Below, piece by piece: positions 26,797-36,500 of a DNA stretch of 64,000 bases (position 1 is the first letter of the stretch; each line of letters starts with the position of its first letter). Made by a program: the position numbers and the translations under genes. The notes beneath the pieces are model-generated. The model was not told the DNA's origin and did no database searches. It saw only the letters and a list, made by a program, of their open reading frames with translations. The stretch spans positions 806,001 to 870,000 of the forward strand of contig NZ_CP051167.1 in the NCBI RefSeq assembly GCF_012295525.1, read 5' to 3'. The stretch is from Oxynema aestuarii AP17. GTDB taxonomy: Bacteria > Cyanobacteriota > Cyanobacteriia > Cyanobacteriales > Laspinemataceae.

Positions 26797-26870
26797 GATC
26801 CCCCCCAACCCCCCTTAACAAGGGGGGAGTTCGGTCAAGGCCCCCTTGTTAAGAGGGGATTTGGGGGGAT
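26797..26870. repeat. Two-arm palindromic repeat
   Basis: GATCCCCCCCAACCCCCC-TTAACAAGGGGGG is joined by about 12 nt to CCCCCTTGTTAAGAGGGG-ATTTGGGGGGAT. Each arm is a hairpin, and the two arms are also complementary to each other. Relatives lie at 41071-41141 and 48584-48658, and a one-arm version at 7122-7157. Similar non-autonomous repeats are common in filamentous cyanobacteria. Confidence 0.85.
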
Positions 26871-27501
26871 TGAGGGGGATTGAAGTTGTCCCTGATGGGT
26901 TTGAAAAAAGCGATAGTTGTCCTTCATGGAAACTTTAAAGACTCGGTGAAATGGCGATCGCCGCTCCCTCTCCTCACAATCCCAGTAATTCTACGGATAA
27001 ACTCGGTGGCAGTCGCCAAGGTCAAATGTATTTTTTTGATAAAGATACTGGTATTTCGCCGATTTCTGCAATATTCTGAAGAAACGACGCCCACAAGCCC
27101 GTAATTTCACGGACGATCGACGGAGGCGATCGCGGTAGAGCTTTAAAATGCATATTTAAAAACTTTTGTCAATACTTCCCGAACAAAGGGAGAGAGAACG
27201 GGCGATCGTCATCAGAAGTTTGTGTTAAAACCAATGTAAACAAAAAGCAATTATTCCACTTCTCATTCAACAAATTTAATTTGACAACTTGAATTCCATC
27301 GAGTTAAAACAAAAAATAGTTCTGAAACACTCGAAAATTATTTTTTCAACCCGTAGAAATAGTTAAAAAAGCAAAAGCTTGATAACTGTTTTTTTGGGCA
27401 ACTGTTTCTCGCCTACTTTTCTCGTCAACACTTAACTAAAAACGAGAAAAAAAATTGACTCAATTCGAGTATAAAAAACGACGAAACGAGGATAATTCTG
27501 C

Positions 27502-28353
27502 ATGAAAGTTGCAATTTTAGCCGGAGGACTGGGGACCAGAATTTCCGAAGAAACGGAAAGCAAACCCAAACCGATGGTCGAAATCGGCGGAAGACCGATC
27601 CTATGGCATATCATGATGAACTATGCCTATCACGGATTTAAAGACTTTGCGATCGCCCTCGGCTATAAAGGCGAAGTCATCAAAAAATACATGGTCGATT
27701 ACTGTTCCCTCAACAGTAACCTTACCGTCGATCTCGGTACCGGAAACGTAGACGTACACGGCGGACTGCGCCTCGACTGGAAAGTCGATTTAGTCGATAC
27801 CGGACTCTACACCAACACGGGCGGACGGATAAAAAGACTCGCCCCTTACGTTAACAACGAAACCTTCATGCTCACCTGGGGTGACGGCGTTTCCGACCTT
27901 AACTTAAGGGATCTTTTAGACTTCCACCGTTCCCACGGCAAACTCGCCACCCTCACCGCCGTCAGACCCCCAGCGCGTTTCGGACATTTGGAAATCGAAG
28001 GCGATTCCATCTGTGAATTTTCCGAAAAACCGCAAACCAAAGAAGGATGGATAAACGGCGCCTTCTTCGTCCTCGAACCCGGCGTGTTCGACTACATCGA
28101 AGGAGACGATACCCAGTGGGAAAAAGCCCCCTTAGAAAACCTCGCCAAAGACGGACAACTGATGGCATATCGCCATAACTCCTTTTGGCAATGTATGGAC
28201 ACCTTGCGCGACAAACGGCTCCTCGAAAGCCTGTGGATGAGCGGTAAAGCACCTTGGAAATTGTGGGAGGACGACAATGCGATTGTTAGTGACGGGACAC
28301 AAAGGATATATCGGCACCGTGATGGTACCCCTATTGCTGGAAGCCGGGTATGA
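27502..28353 (+). CDS. rfbF: Glucose-1-phosphate cytidylyltransferase
   Basis: RfbF makes CDP-glucose from CTP and glucose-1-phosphate, the entry to CDP-deoxysugars. The 283-residue product opens [18 protein letters not shown] with the nucleotidyltransferase signature, then [18 protein letters not shown]. The usual family length is about 257; the extra C-terminal residues come from a frame that overlaps the next gene by 77 nt. No CDP-glucose 4,6-dehydratase (rfbG) is seen in the window. It is the first gene of the glycan region. Confidence 0.93.
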   Translation: MKVAILAGGLGTRISEETESKPKPMVEIGGRPILWHIMMNYAYHGFKDFAIALGYKGEVIKKYMVDYCSLNSNLTVDLGTGNVDVHGGLRLDWKVDLVDTGLYTNTGGRIKRLAPYVNNETFMLTWGDGVSDLNLRDLLDFHRSHGKLATLTAVRPPARFGHLEIEGDSICEFSEKPQTKEGWINGAFFVLEPGVFDYIEGDDTQWEKAPLENLAKDGQLMAYRHNSFWQCMDTLRDKRLLESLWMSGKAPWKLWEDDNAIVSDGTQRIYRHRDGTPIAGSRV

Positions 28354-29326
28354 AGTCGTCGGATTAGATAGCGACCTTTACCAGCGCTGTACCTTCGGCG
28401 AAGGTATCCGCGAAATTACTGAAATTCAAAAAGACATTCGCGACGTCGAACGGGCTGACGTCGAAGGCTTCGACGCCGTTCTCCACTTAGCGGGTCTCTC
28501 CAACGACCCCCTCGGCGACTTAAATCCCGACCTGACCTACGACATCAACTATCAAGCGTCAGTCAACCTCGCCAAACTCGCCAAACAAGCTGGAGTCGAA
28601 CGCTTTATCTTCTCCTCCTCGTGCAGCAACTACGGCGCCGGAGGTCAAGACTGGCTCACGGAAGAGTCCGCCTTCAACCCCGTCACCCCTTACGGCGAAT
28701 CGAAAGTGCGAGTGGAACGCGACGTCGCCGAACTCGCCGACGACAACTTCAGTCCCACCTTTTTGAGAAACTCCACCGCCTACGGTGTTTCTCCCCGACT
28801 GCGGTTCGATTTAGTCCTCAATAACCTGGTCGCCTGGGCGTTTACCACCGGACGGGTTTATATCAAAAGTGACGGCACCCCCTGGCGACCCATCGTTCAT
28901 ATCGAGGATATTTCCCGCGCTTTCCTCGCCGTTCTCGAAGCCCCTCGGGAAGCAATTCACAATCAAGCTTTTAACGTCGGGCGCAACGAAGACAACTATC
29001 AAATCCGGGAATTGGCCGATATCGTTAAAGAAACCGTGCCCAACTGCGAGATCGAATATGCCAAAGATGCGGGACCGGACAAACGGTGTTATCGGGTCGA
29101 TTGCAGTAAAATCTTGCGCGTGCTGCCGAATTTTAAACCGCAGTGGAACGCGCGGAAAGGGGCGCAGGAACTGTACGACACCTATCAAAAAATCGGATTG
29201 ACCCTCGAAGAATTTGAAGGGGCGAAATACAAGCGCATCGCTCACATTCAGCAATTGTTGTCTACTGGAGAACTCGACAGCAATTTGCGGTGGAAAACGG
29301 CAGTTCCTAAAGTAAGTGCCGTGTAA
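28277..29326 (+). CDS. Extended SDR: NAD-dependent sugar epimerase/dehydratase
   Basis: The 349-residue product opens [19 protein letters not shown] (Rossmann GxxGxxG as GHKGYIG). It has the SSSCSNYGA segment and the catalytic YGESK (YxxxK), and ends like nucleotide-sugar SDRs. It overlaps rfbF by 77 nt in another frame, which suggests translational coupling and a CDP-sugar substrate. The exact reaction (epimerase, dehydratase or reductase) cannot be read from the sequence. Start at 28277 is supported by the Rossmann motif lying six residues in. Confidence 0.88.
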   Translation: MRLLVTGHKGYIGTVMVPLLLEAGYEVVGLDSDLYQRCTFGEGIREITEIQKDIRDVERADVEGFDAVLHLAGLSNDPLGDLNPDLTYDINYQASVNLAKLAKQAGVERFIFSSSCSNYGAGGQDWLTEESAFNPVTPYGESKVRVERDVAELADDNFSPTFLRNSTAYGVSPRLRFDLVLNNLVAWAFTTGRVYIKSDGTPWRPIVHIEDISRAFLAVLEAPREAIHNQAFNVGRNEDNYQIRELADIVKETVPNCEIEYAKDAGPDKRCYRVDCSKILRVLPNFKPQWNARKGAQELYDTYQKIGLTLEEFEGAKYKRIAHIQQLLSTGELDSNLRWKTAVPKVSAV

Positions 29327-29409
29327 TTCGTTCGTCGTCGCGCGTTTGGGCTAAATCTGTAGGTTCGGACGCGCGACGCCCAGTATTTTTAGCGTATCGG
29401 AAAGAACTT

Positions 29410-30651
29410 ATGAACGCTTCACAGCCGACGTGCCGCTCTTGCGGACATTCCGATCTCAAACCGATTGTTTCTTTTGGGATTACGACCCTGGCCGACGCTT
29501 TAGTGACGAAAGAACAACTCGGTGAAGAAGAATATACTGCTCCTTTGGACTTGGTTTTTTGTCCCGAATGTACCTTGGTTCAGATTACCGAAAGTGTGCC
29601 GCCGGAAATTCTTTTTTGTCGGGATTATCCTTATTTTTCTTCAGTTTCTAAATCGCTGCTCGAACATTTCGGAAAGAGTGCCAGAGCATTAATCGAACGG
29701 CGATCGCTGGATGAAAATAGTCTGGTCATCGAAGCGGCGAGTAATGACGGTTACATGCTAAAAAACTTCGCTGAAAAAGGGATTCCCGTATTGGGAATCG
29801 ACCCGGCGTCCGGTCCGGTAGAGGCAGCTCGGAAAGCAGGGATTGACACTCTGTGTACGTTTTTTGGCAAAGATCTGGCCCGTCAGTTACGTGAAGAAGG
29901 GAAACAAGCGGACGTATTTTTAGGGAATAATGTTTTAGCCCACGTTCCCGACTTAAATGGGTTTGTTGAAGGGATTAAAATTCTGTTAAAAGAAACCGGG
30001 GTGGCGGTCATCGAAGCCCCTTACTTGGTGGATTTAGTAGACCACTGTGAATTCGACACGATTTATCATCAACATTTGTGTTATTTTTCGGTGACGGCGT
30101 TAGATCGGTTATTCCGCCGTCATGGATTATTTCTGAATGACATTCAACGGACGTCGATTCATGGCGGGTCGTTGCGGTTGTTTGTGGAACCGAAGGAAGC
30201 GATCGCAGATTCGGTGAAGGGGTTGTTAAAAATGGAAGCGGAACGGGGAGTAGACCGCTTGGATTATTATCGGGATTTTGCCGCCCGGATTAAAGCGATT
30301 AAAACGAAGTTGTTAGAGATTCTTTGGGATCTGAAAAAAGAAGGAAAAACAATTGTCGGATACGGGGCGGCGGCGAAGGCGACGACGTTGTTGAGTTATT
30401 TTGGGATCGATACGGAATTGCTCGATTATATTGCCGATTTGAATCCGTTCAAGCAGGGGCGGTATATGGGGGGCAATCATATTCCGATCGTGGCGCCGAG
30501 TCAGTTGTTGGAAGATCGGCCCGATTACGTGTTGATTTTGGCGTGGAATTTTGCTGAAGAGATTATGCAGCAACAGTCTGGCTATCGGGAACGGGGGGGG
30601 AAATTTATTATTCCGATTCCGGAACCGAAGGTGGTAGGAAATGAGCGGTAA
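29410..30651 (+). CDS. Zinc-ribbon sugar C-methyltransferase family (copy 1)
   Basis: The 413-residue product has an N-terminal zinc-binding domain (CRSCGHSDL...CPECTLVQ), a SAM-binding domain with [15 protein letters not shown] and GIDPASGP, and a C-terminal domain with [17 protein letters not shown]. This three-part layout matches TylCIII/NovU-type NDP-sugar C-methyltransferases. With rfbF and the SDR just upstream it could methylate a CDP-deoxysugar to a branched sugar. Two more distant relatives are at 39812 and 46351. An IS607-type element begins soon after its stop. Confidence 0.88.
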   Translation: MNASQPTCRSCGHSDLKPIVSFGITTLADALVTKEQLGEEEYTAPLDLVFCPECTLVQITESVPPEILFCRDYPYFSSVSKSLLEHFGKSARALIERRSLDENSLVIEAASNDGYMLKNFAEKGIPVLGIDPASGPVEAARKAGIDTLCTFFGKDLARQLREEGKQADVFLGNNVLAHVPDLNGFVEGIKILLKETGVAVIEAPYLVDLVDHCEFDTIYHQHLCYFSVTALDRLFRRHGLFLNDIQRTSIHGGSLRLFVEPKEAIADSVKGLLKMEAERGVDRLDYYRDFAARIKAIKTKLLEILWDLKKEGKTIVGYGAAAKATTLLSYFGIDTELLDYIADLNPFKQGRYMGGNHIPIVAPSQLLEDRPDYVLILAWNFAEEIMQQQSGYRERGGKFIIPIPEPKVVGNER

Positions 30652-30746
30652 TCGTTGGAGGCGATCGTGTATCGTCAGGGGCTAGTTTTCTGTTTGTGTG
30701 CTTTGGTTTCGTTCGGTTTGGTGACGTGCAAGCCATTTGTGCTGAT

Positions 30747-30780
30747 GGCTAATTTTCTTGAATATTCCGGAAAATTAGCC
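30747..30780. repeat. Inverted repeat at the left of the IS607-type element
   Basis: GGCTAATTTT and AAAATTAGCC are perfect 10-nt arms around a 14-nt loop. The repeat lies 43 nt before the serine recombinase start and probably belongs to the element's left end or its promoter. The true boundary was not determined. Confidence 0.55.
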
Positions 30781-30822
30781 ATCCAAAGTGGTAGGATTAA
30801 ATTGTGGATTTTTACCACCAAG

Positions 30823-31395
30823 ATGCCGAAAAAATATGTCACCCCGAAAGAAGCGCAAGCAATTCTCGGAGTCTCTGAGAAGACCCTGCGAAATTGGGAC
30901 AAACAAGGAAAAATACGTGCAATTAGAATTCCCTCTGGACATCGCAGGTATGACATATCCTCGATTGACGGAAAGAAAAATAGAGCCAGGATCATCTATG
31001 CCAGAGTCAGCAGTCACAAGCAAAAAGCAGACCAAGACCGGCAAGCAGATTACCTACTTTGCCTCTACCCAAGAGCCGAAGTCATCAAAGAAATCGGGTC
31101 AGGACTCAACTACAATCGAAAAAAATTTAAAGCCATTCTGGAACGAGTTATGTCAGGAGATGTCGAACAGCTTGTGGTCGGGCACAAAGACAGATTGGCA
31201 AGATTTGGATTTGAGTTGCTCAAATGGATTTGCGAACTCAACCATACAGAACTCGTGGTTTGCAACAACACAGAACTTAGTCCAGAAAAAGAAATGGTGG
31301 AAGACATACTGGCAATCGTTCACGTCTTCTCTTGCCGACTCTATGGACTCAGGAAATACAAGTCTCAAATCAAAGAAGATCCGGGTTTACCCTGA
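30823..31395 (+). CDS. tnpA: IS607-family serine recombinase (TnpA)
   Basis: The 190-residue product has a MerR-like helix-turn-helix (VTPKEAQAILGVSEKTLRNW) with GHRRYDISSI, then a resolvase catalytic domain with the serine in IIYARVSSHKQKAD and DRLARFGFELL. This is the IS607 transposase architecture. The ATG at 30823 is chosen because the HTH begins directly; upstream in-frame codons are spacer. The gene overlaps tnpB by 53 nt. All key residues are present. Confidence 0.92.
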   Translation: MPKKYVTPKEAQAILGVSEKTLRNWDKQGKIRAIRIPSGHRRYDISSIDGKKNRARIIYARVSSHKQKADQDRQADYLLCLYPRAEVIKEIGSGLNYNRKKFKAILERVMSGDVEQLVVGHKDRLARFGFELLKWICELNHTELVVCNNTELSPEKEMVEDILAIVHVFSCRLYGLRKYKSQIKEDPGLP

Positions 31396-32482
31396 AACCG
31401 AATTAAAGATGACTTGGCGCAAGTGGCTGGCAGCTAGCAGATATTGCTATAACGCCGGAATGGCAAGATTACGCGATACTTACTTTGAAGGGCTTAAATT
31501 ACCTAGTGCTTATGACTTGCGTCAGGTGGTGATGTCGAATATCCCGGAATGGGTAAATTCAACTCCCTTTAATTTGCGTGGAGCGGCGGTGCTCGACGCT
31601 CATGCCGCCTTTAAAAACACTCCCAAAGAACACAAGCTGAGGCCAAAGTTTCGGAGTTGCCGTCAACCCGTTTCATCCTTTAAGTTACAGTCTCAAAACT
31701 GGAGAGGGGGCACGACCTACCCAACGCACAAAACCGAGTCAGGAATTAAGCTAAAGGAGCTAAAAGTTAATGCCAGTGAAGAAATACCAGCAGCGATTCC
31801 GAGCGATTTTAATGTCATTTTGGATCGAGGTAGATGGTTTATAGCCTACACCGTCGAAGAGGAAAGGCTGACCAATCCTCATCAACAGGCGATCGCCCTA
31901 GACCCTGGAGTGAGAACTTTTTTGACTGGTTTTGACGGCAACAAGGTCATTGAACTAGGCAACGGCTCAATCTCGCGCATTGTCAAGCTCTGTAAGCGTT
32001 TAGATCGGATTCAGTCAGAAACTGCTAAAGCTAAAGGTAGAGACAATAAGCGCGAAAGATTCAAGCTAAGAAAGCTGGCTCGGCAGCTAAGAATAAAAAT
32101 TAGAAACCTGGTTGATGAATGTCACAAAAAGACTGCTGCTTTCTTGACCTCTAATTACTCCCAGGTCATTATTCCCGACTTTAAGTCATCGTCTATGGTC
32201 TACAGAGCCAAGCGAAAGATTAACCATAAAACAGCACGTTCTTTGCTCACTTGGGCGCACTACCGCTTTAAACAGAGGCTGGTTCACCAAGCAGTTAAAC
32301 GAGGCTGCCAGGTAATAGAAGTCACGGAAGAATATACAAGCAAAACCTGCTCAAAATGCGGGCAGATTCACAATCGGCTAGGCGGTTCTAAGAAATTTAT
32401 CTGCCCCAATTGCTCCCATAGAATCGACCGGGATGCTAATGGCAGTATCAATGTCTTCTTGAAAACAATCTCTGGCAATTAG
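31343..32482 (+). CDS. tnpB: IS607-associated TnpB with rearranged RuvC-II acid
   Basis: From the ATG at 31343 the product is 379 residues. The frame is open further back to 30788, through the whole of tnpA, but that part looks like an out-of-frame reading of tnpA. RuvC-I is AIALDPGVRTF (Asp187) and RuvC-III is IDRDANGSIN (Asp364), with a CSKC...CPNC zinc finger. At the usual RuvC-II place the sequence is VIIPDFKSS (Asp279), not ExL. Glu329 in VTEEYTSKTC may supply the acid, as described for rearranged TnpB and Fanzor proteins. It is probably an active RNA-guided nuclease, but less certainly than the copy at 17046. Confidence 0.88.
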   Translation: MDSGNTSLKSKKIRVYPETELKMTWRKWLAASRYCYNAGMARLRDTYFEGLKLPSAYDLRQVVMSNIPEWVNSTPFNLRGAAVLDAHAAFKNTPKEHKLRPKFRSCRQPVSSFKLQSQNWRGGTTYPTHKTESGIKLKELKVNASEEIPAAIPSDFNVILDRGRWFIAYTVEEERLTNPHQQAIALDPGVRTFLTGFDGNKVIELGNGSISRIVKLCKRLDRIQSETAKAKGRDNKRERFKLRKLARQLRIKIRNLVDECHKKTAAFLTSNYSQVIIPDFKSSSMVYRAKRKINHKTARSLLTWAHYRFKQRLVHQAVKRGCQVIEVTEEYTSKTCSKCGQIHNRLGGSKKFICPNCSHRIDRDANGSINVFLKTISGN

Positions 32483-32631
32483 CCAGAGCCAGGTAAGATA
32501 GCACCTAATACACAGTATTACTAGGTTTTACCAGTAATTACCGGGTTAAAGACTATCTGCTACCGACTCGCGGACATGAGGTAGCAAACGGCTGGGTTCA
32601 TCTGTCGAGTACACGAGGAGAACTGCTCCGG

Positions 32632-33111
32632 TTGGGTTCTTCGACCGAGCAAACGGCGAGTGTGGTTTTTGATTTCGATCGCAACGGCGTTAATGATTTC
32701 GCGATCGCCGCTCGCAGTCGCGGACCGTCGATTGTAGGATATCGGCGGTCCGCGACGGGGTGGGACGCTTACGCGATCGAACCGGAGACCTTAGCGATTG
32801 AAGCGGGGGGAGTCGATTACGACATTGACGGGGACGGCGATCGCGATCTGGATGTCGTCGTCGGCGAGCATCAGTTGGAGCATCCGGAAACCGCGAAAGT
32901 CTATTGGTTTGAGAATCGCGACGGTGTGGGTCTTCAGTGGAAGTCCCATCTGGTTGCCGTGGGCGACGAACACCATGACGGCACTCAGGCGATCGATCTC
33001 GATCGCGACGGCGATCTCGACTTGATTTCGATCGGTTGGGGACACGATCGCGTTCTCATTTACGAAAATATAAGGGTTTCGGGCGATCTTCATGCAAGTC
33101 CCGAGCCATAA
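32632..33111 (+). pseudogene. FG-GAP/VCBS-type repeat protein, N-terminal part missing
   Basis: The frame contains Ca-binding-like repeats: VFDFDRNGVNDFAIA, YDIDGDGDRDLDVVVG and IDLDRDGDLDLISIGWG, typical of FG-GAP/VCBS propeller proteins. It ends naturally at 33111. There is no good start: the first possible codon is a TTG at 32632, and the same frame stays open upstream through LLPTRGHEV and beyond into IS607-side sequence. The rest of a beta-propeller (normally several hundred residues) is missing. Truncation by the IS607 element is the simplest reading. Confidence 0.65.
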
Positions 33112-33507
33112 ACTCCGAAGAAATACGCATGGCACCCCTGCACGAAGGAGAAAATTGGCAAAAATTCCGTATTTCTTCTTAAAGTTCTCATCAAGATTAA
33201 ATAAAGTTTTCATCAAAACTCCGTGAAGATGCTTACATCTGGACGGGGATCGGATTATGATGGGGAAGAATTCACGAGGATTTAGCGCGCTTGGATCCTT
33301 TTGGGATTGGGTCGATCGCCATCTCAGGTATTGAAAAACATCATCGGAGAACGTCCTTTTTGAAGTGACGATCTCGACCTAGAGGGTTTCTTTTGGAAAA
33401 CCCCAAGTTTTACCTTGCAATTGACTATATTTAACTTATTTTTTCAATACCTGACCTGGGCTTTTAGCACAAATAGGGCTGTATCTTACTTAGTTGGATG
33501 ACAAGAA
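33112..33507. other. Spacer before the giant surface protein
   Basis: 396 nt with no gene. It is AT-rich near 33400-33470, where the promoter of the large gene may lie. A weak GATGACAAGA precedes the ATG. No strong terminator is seen after the FG-GAP fragment. Confidence 0.4.
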
Positions 33508-36500
33508 ATGGATCGTCAACTTGAACAGACAAACAAATATGCTTCTGGCTCTTTATGGTCTCAAATTGCTTTTATCGACCCGAGTATTGACGATTATTCG
33601 GTCTTAACTGCCACGTGTGCGGCAAACATTCAAGTTATTATTTTAAATTCTAGTAAAAGTGTAGTTAGTCAGATCGATGAAGCCTTAAAAGGGGAGAATT
33701 ACCTAGAAGCAATTCATCTAGTGACACATGGAAAACCGGGAGAGCTAAGATTAGGAAATCATGCCCTGAATCGGGAACAACTCGATCGCTACTCCTCCTT
33801 ATTTAAGCAATGGAAAGAGCGTCATCCAGCACTTTCAATTTTACTTTATGGCTGCAACGTTGCCGCCGGAGAACGAGGCGCCCGCTTTGTCGAACGGCTG
33901 CATGAAATTACGGAGGCGGCGATCGCTGCTTCGACCCGAGCGGTCGGCTCTCACTTATTAGGGGGAAGCTGGGAGCTCGACTTCAAGATCGGCCAGCCCA
34001 TCTCTGACCTAGCCTGGTCCAAAGCCGTCCGCGATCGTTACCACTTCGTGTTTTCCGACCCCTTCGCCTCAGACGACTTCAACAGCAGCAGCCTAGGGAC
34101 AAACTGGACATTCATCAACCCGAGAGGAGACAGCAACTACAGCCTCACCGGAACCGGAACCAGCGACGCCTACCTAGAACTGCAAGTAGCAGGAGGAACC
34201 TCCCACGATGCTTGGAAAAGTAGCAACAACAGCGTGAGAGTCATGCAAGGGGCGGGGAACGAAGACTTTGAAACCGAAGTCAAATTCGCCAGCGAACCGA
34301 GCCAAGCCTATCAACTGCAAGGAATCCTGGTCGAACAAGACAGCAGCAACTGGTTGAGATTCGACACGTATCACAACGGAGAAAGCCTGCGCCTGTTTGC
34401 CGCGACCACGAGCAACAACAACTCGCAAGTGAGAATCGACCAAGCGATCGCCAGTGGAAGCGCCAACTACCTCAAACTCAACCGCCAAGGGGATCTGTGG
34501 AGTCTGAGTTATTCCACAGACGGACAAAATTGGAATAGCGCCGGAAGTTTCAGCCACAGCCTGACGGCGAACGCGATCGGGCCATTTGCAGGCAATGCAG
34601 GCAATTCCCCAGCATTTACCGCTCAAATCGATTACTTTTTCAACACCGCCGCGCCGATTGTCCCCGAAGACGAACCCCTACCGAATCAAGCCCCCGTCGC
34701 CAACGACGACAGCAAAACCTTAGAACCCGGGGAAGCCGTTACTGTAGCAATTTTGGACAACGACAGCGACAGCGACGGCAACTTAGACCCGAGTAGCATC
34801 GCCATTGTAGACGCGCCGAGTGCGGGAACTGTCAGCATCGACGCCAATGGGGTAGTCACCTACAGTCACGACGGGTCGGCTACCACAGCAGACAGTTTTA
34901 CTTATACTGTCGCCGACGACGATGGGGACCTGTCCAATCTGGCGACAGTGAATTTAAGTATCGCCCCCAATCAAGCCCCGATCGCGAGTGATGATAGTGC
35001 AAGCGTCACCATTGGGGAAGCGGTCGATGTAGCGATTCTGGACAACGACAATGACAGCGACGGCAACTTAGACCCGAGTAGCATCGCGATTGTAGACCAA
35101 CCGAGTGCGGGAACTGTCAGCATCGACGCCACGACTGGGGTAGTTACCTACAGTCACGACGGGTCGGCTACCACAGCAGACAGTTTTACTTATACTGTCG
35201 CCGACGACGACACCGCCGTTTCCAATCTGGCGACGGTGAATGTGAGTATCCAGGAACAGGCGATCGCCTTCGCCTCAGACGACTTCAACAGCAGCAGCCT
35301 AGGGACAAACTGGACATTCATCAACCCGAGAGGAGACAGCAACTACAGCCTCACCGGAACCGGAACCAGCGACGCCTACCTAGAACTGCAAGTAGCAGGA
35401 GGAACCTCCCACGATGCTTGGAAAAGCAGCAACAACAGCGTGAGAGTCATGCAAGGGGCGGGGAACGAAGACTTTGAAACCGAAGTCAAATTCGCCAGCG
35501 AACCGAGCCAAGCCTATCAACTGCAAGGAATCCTGGTCGAACAAGACAGTAGCAACTGGTTGAGATTCGACACCTATCACGACGGAGAAAGCCTGCGCCT
35601 ATTCGCCGCGACCACGAGCAACAACAACTCGCAAGTGAGAATCGACCAAGCGATCGCCAGTGGAAGCGCCAACTACCTCAAACTCAACCGCCAAGGGGAT
35701 CTGTGGAGTCTGAGTTATTCCACAGACGGACAAAATTGGAATAGCGCCGGAAGTTTCAGCCACAGCCTGACGGCGAACGCGATCGGGCCATTTGCAGGCA
35801 ATGCAGGCAATTCCCCAGCATTTACCGCTCAAATCGATTACTTTTTCAACACCGCCGCGCCGATTGTCCCCGAAGACGAACCCCTACCGAATCAAGCCCC
35901 CGTCGCCAACGACGACAGCAAAACCTTAGAACCCGGGGAAGCCGTTACTGTAGCGATTCTGGACAACGACAGCGACAGCGACGGCAACTTAGACCCGAGT
36001 AGCATCGCGATTGTAGACCAACCGAGTGCGGGAAGCGTCAGCATCGACGCCACGACTGGGGTAGTCACCTACAGTCACGACGGGTCGGCTACCACAGCAG
36101 ACAGTTTTACTTATACGATCGCCGACGACGATGGGGACCTGTCCAATCTGGCGACAGTGAATTTAAGTATCGCCCCCAATCAAGCCCCGATCGCGAGTGA
36201 TGATAGTGCAAGCGTCACCATTGGGGAAGCCGTTACTGTAGCAATTTTGGACAACGACAGCGACAGCGACGGCAACTTAGACCCGAGTAGCATCGCGATT
36301 GTAGACCAACCGAGTGCGGGAACTGTCAGCATCGACGCCACGACTGGGGTAGTTACTTACAGTCACGACGGGTCGGCTACCACAGCAGACAGTTTTACTT
36401 ATACGGTCGCCGACGACGATGGGGACGTTTCCAATCTGGCGACGGTGAATTTAAGTATCCAGGAACCGAACTTAGGAACGCCAATTATTGATGTTTGGTA

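Larger units (their letters stand above)
26583..27501. other. Spacer before the glycan region
   Basis: 919 nt without a gene I can support. It holds the ctaE terminator, a long palindromic repeat at 26797-26870, and from about 27160 an AT-rich, HIP1-poor stretch leading to rfbF. The change in base composition coincides with the start of the glycan genes. The 74-codon frame at 26880-27104 is not convincing. Confidence 0.45.
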
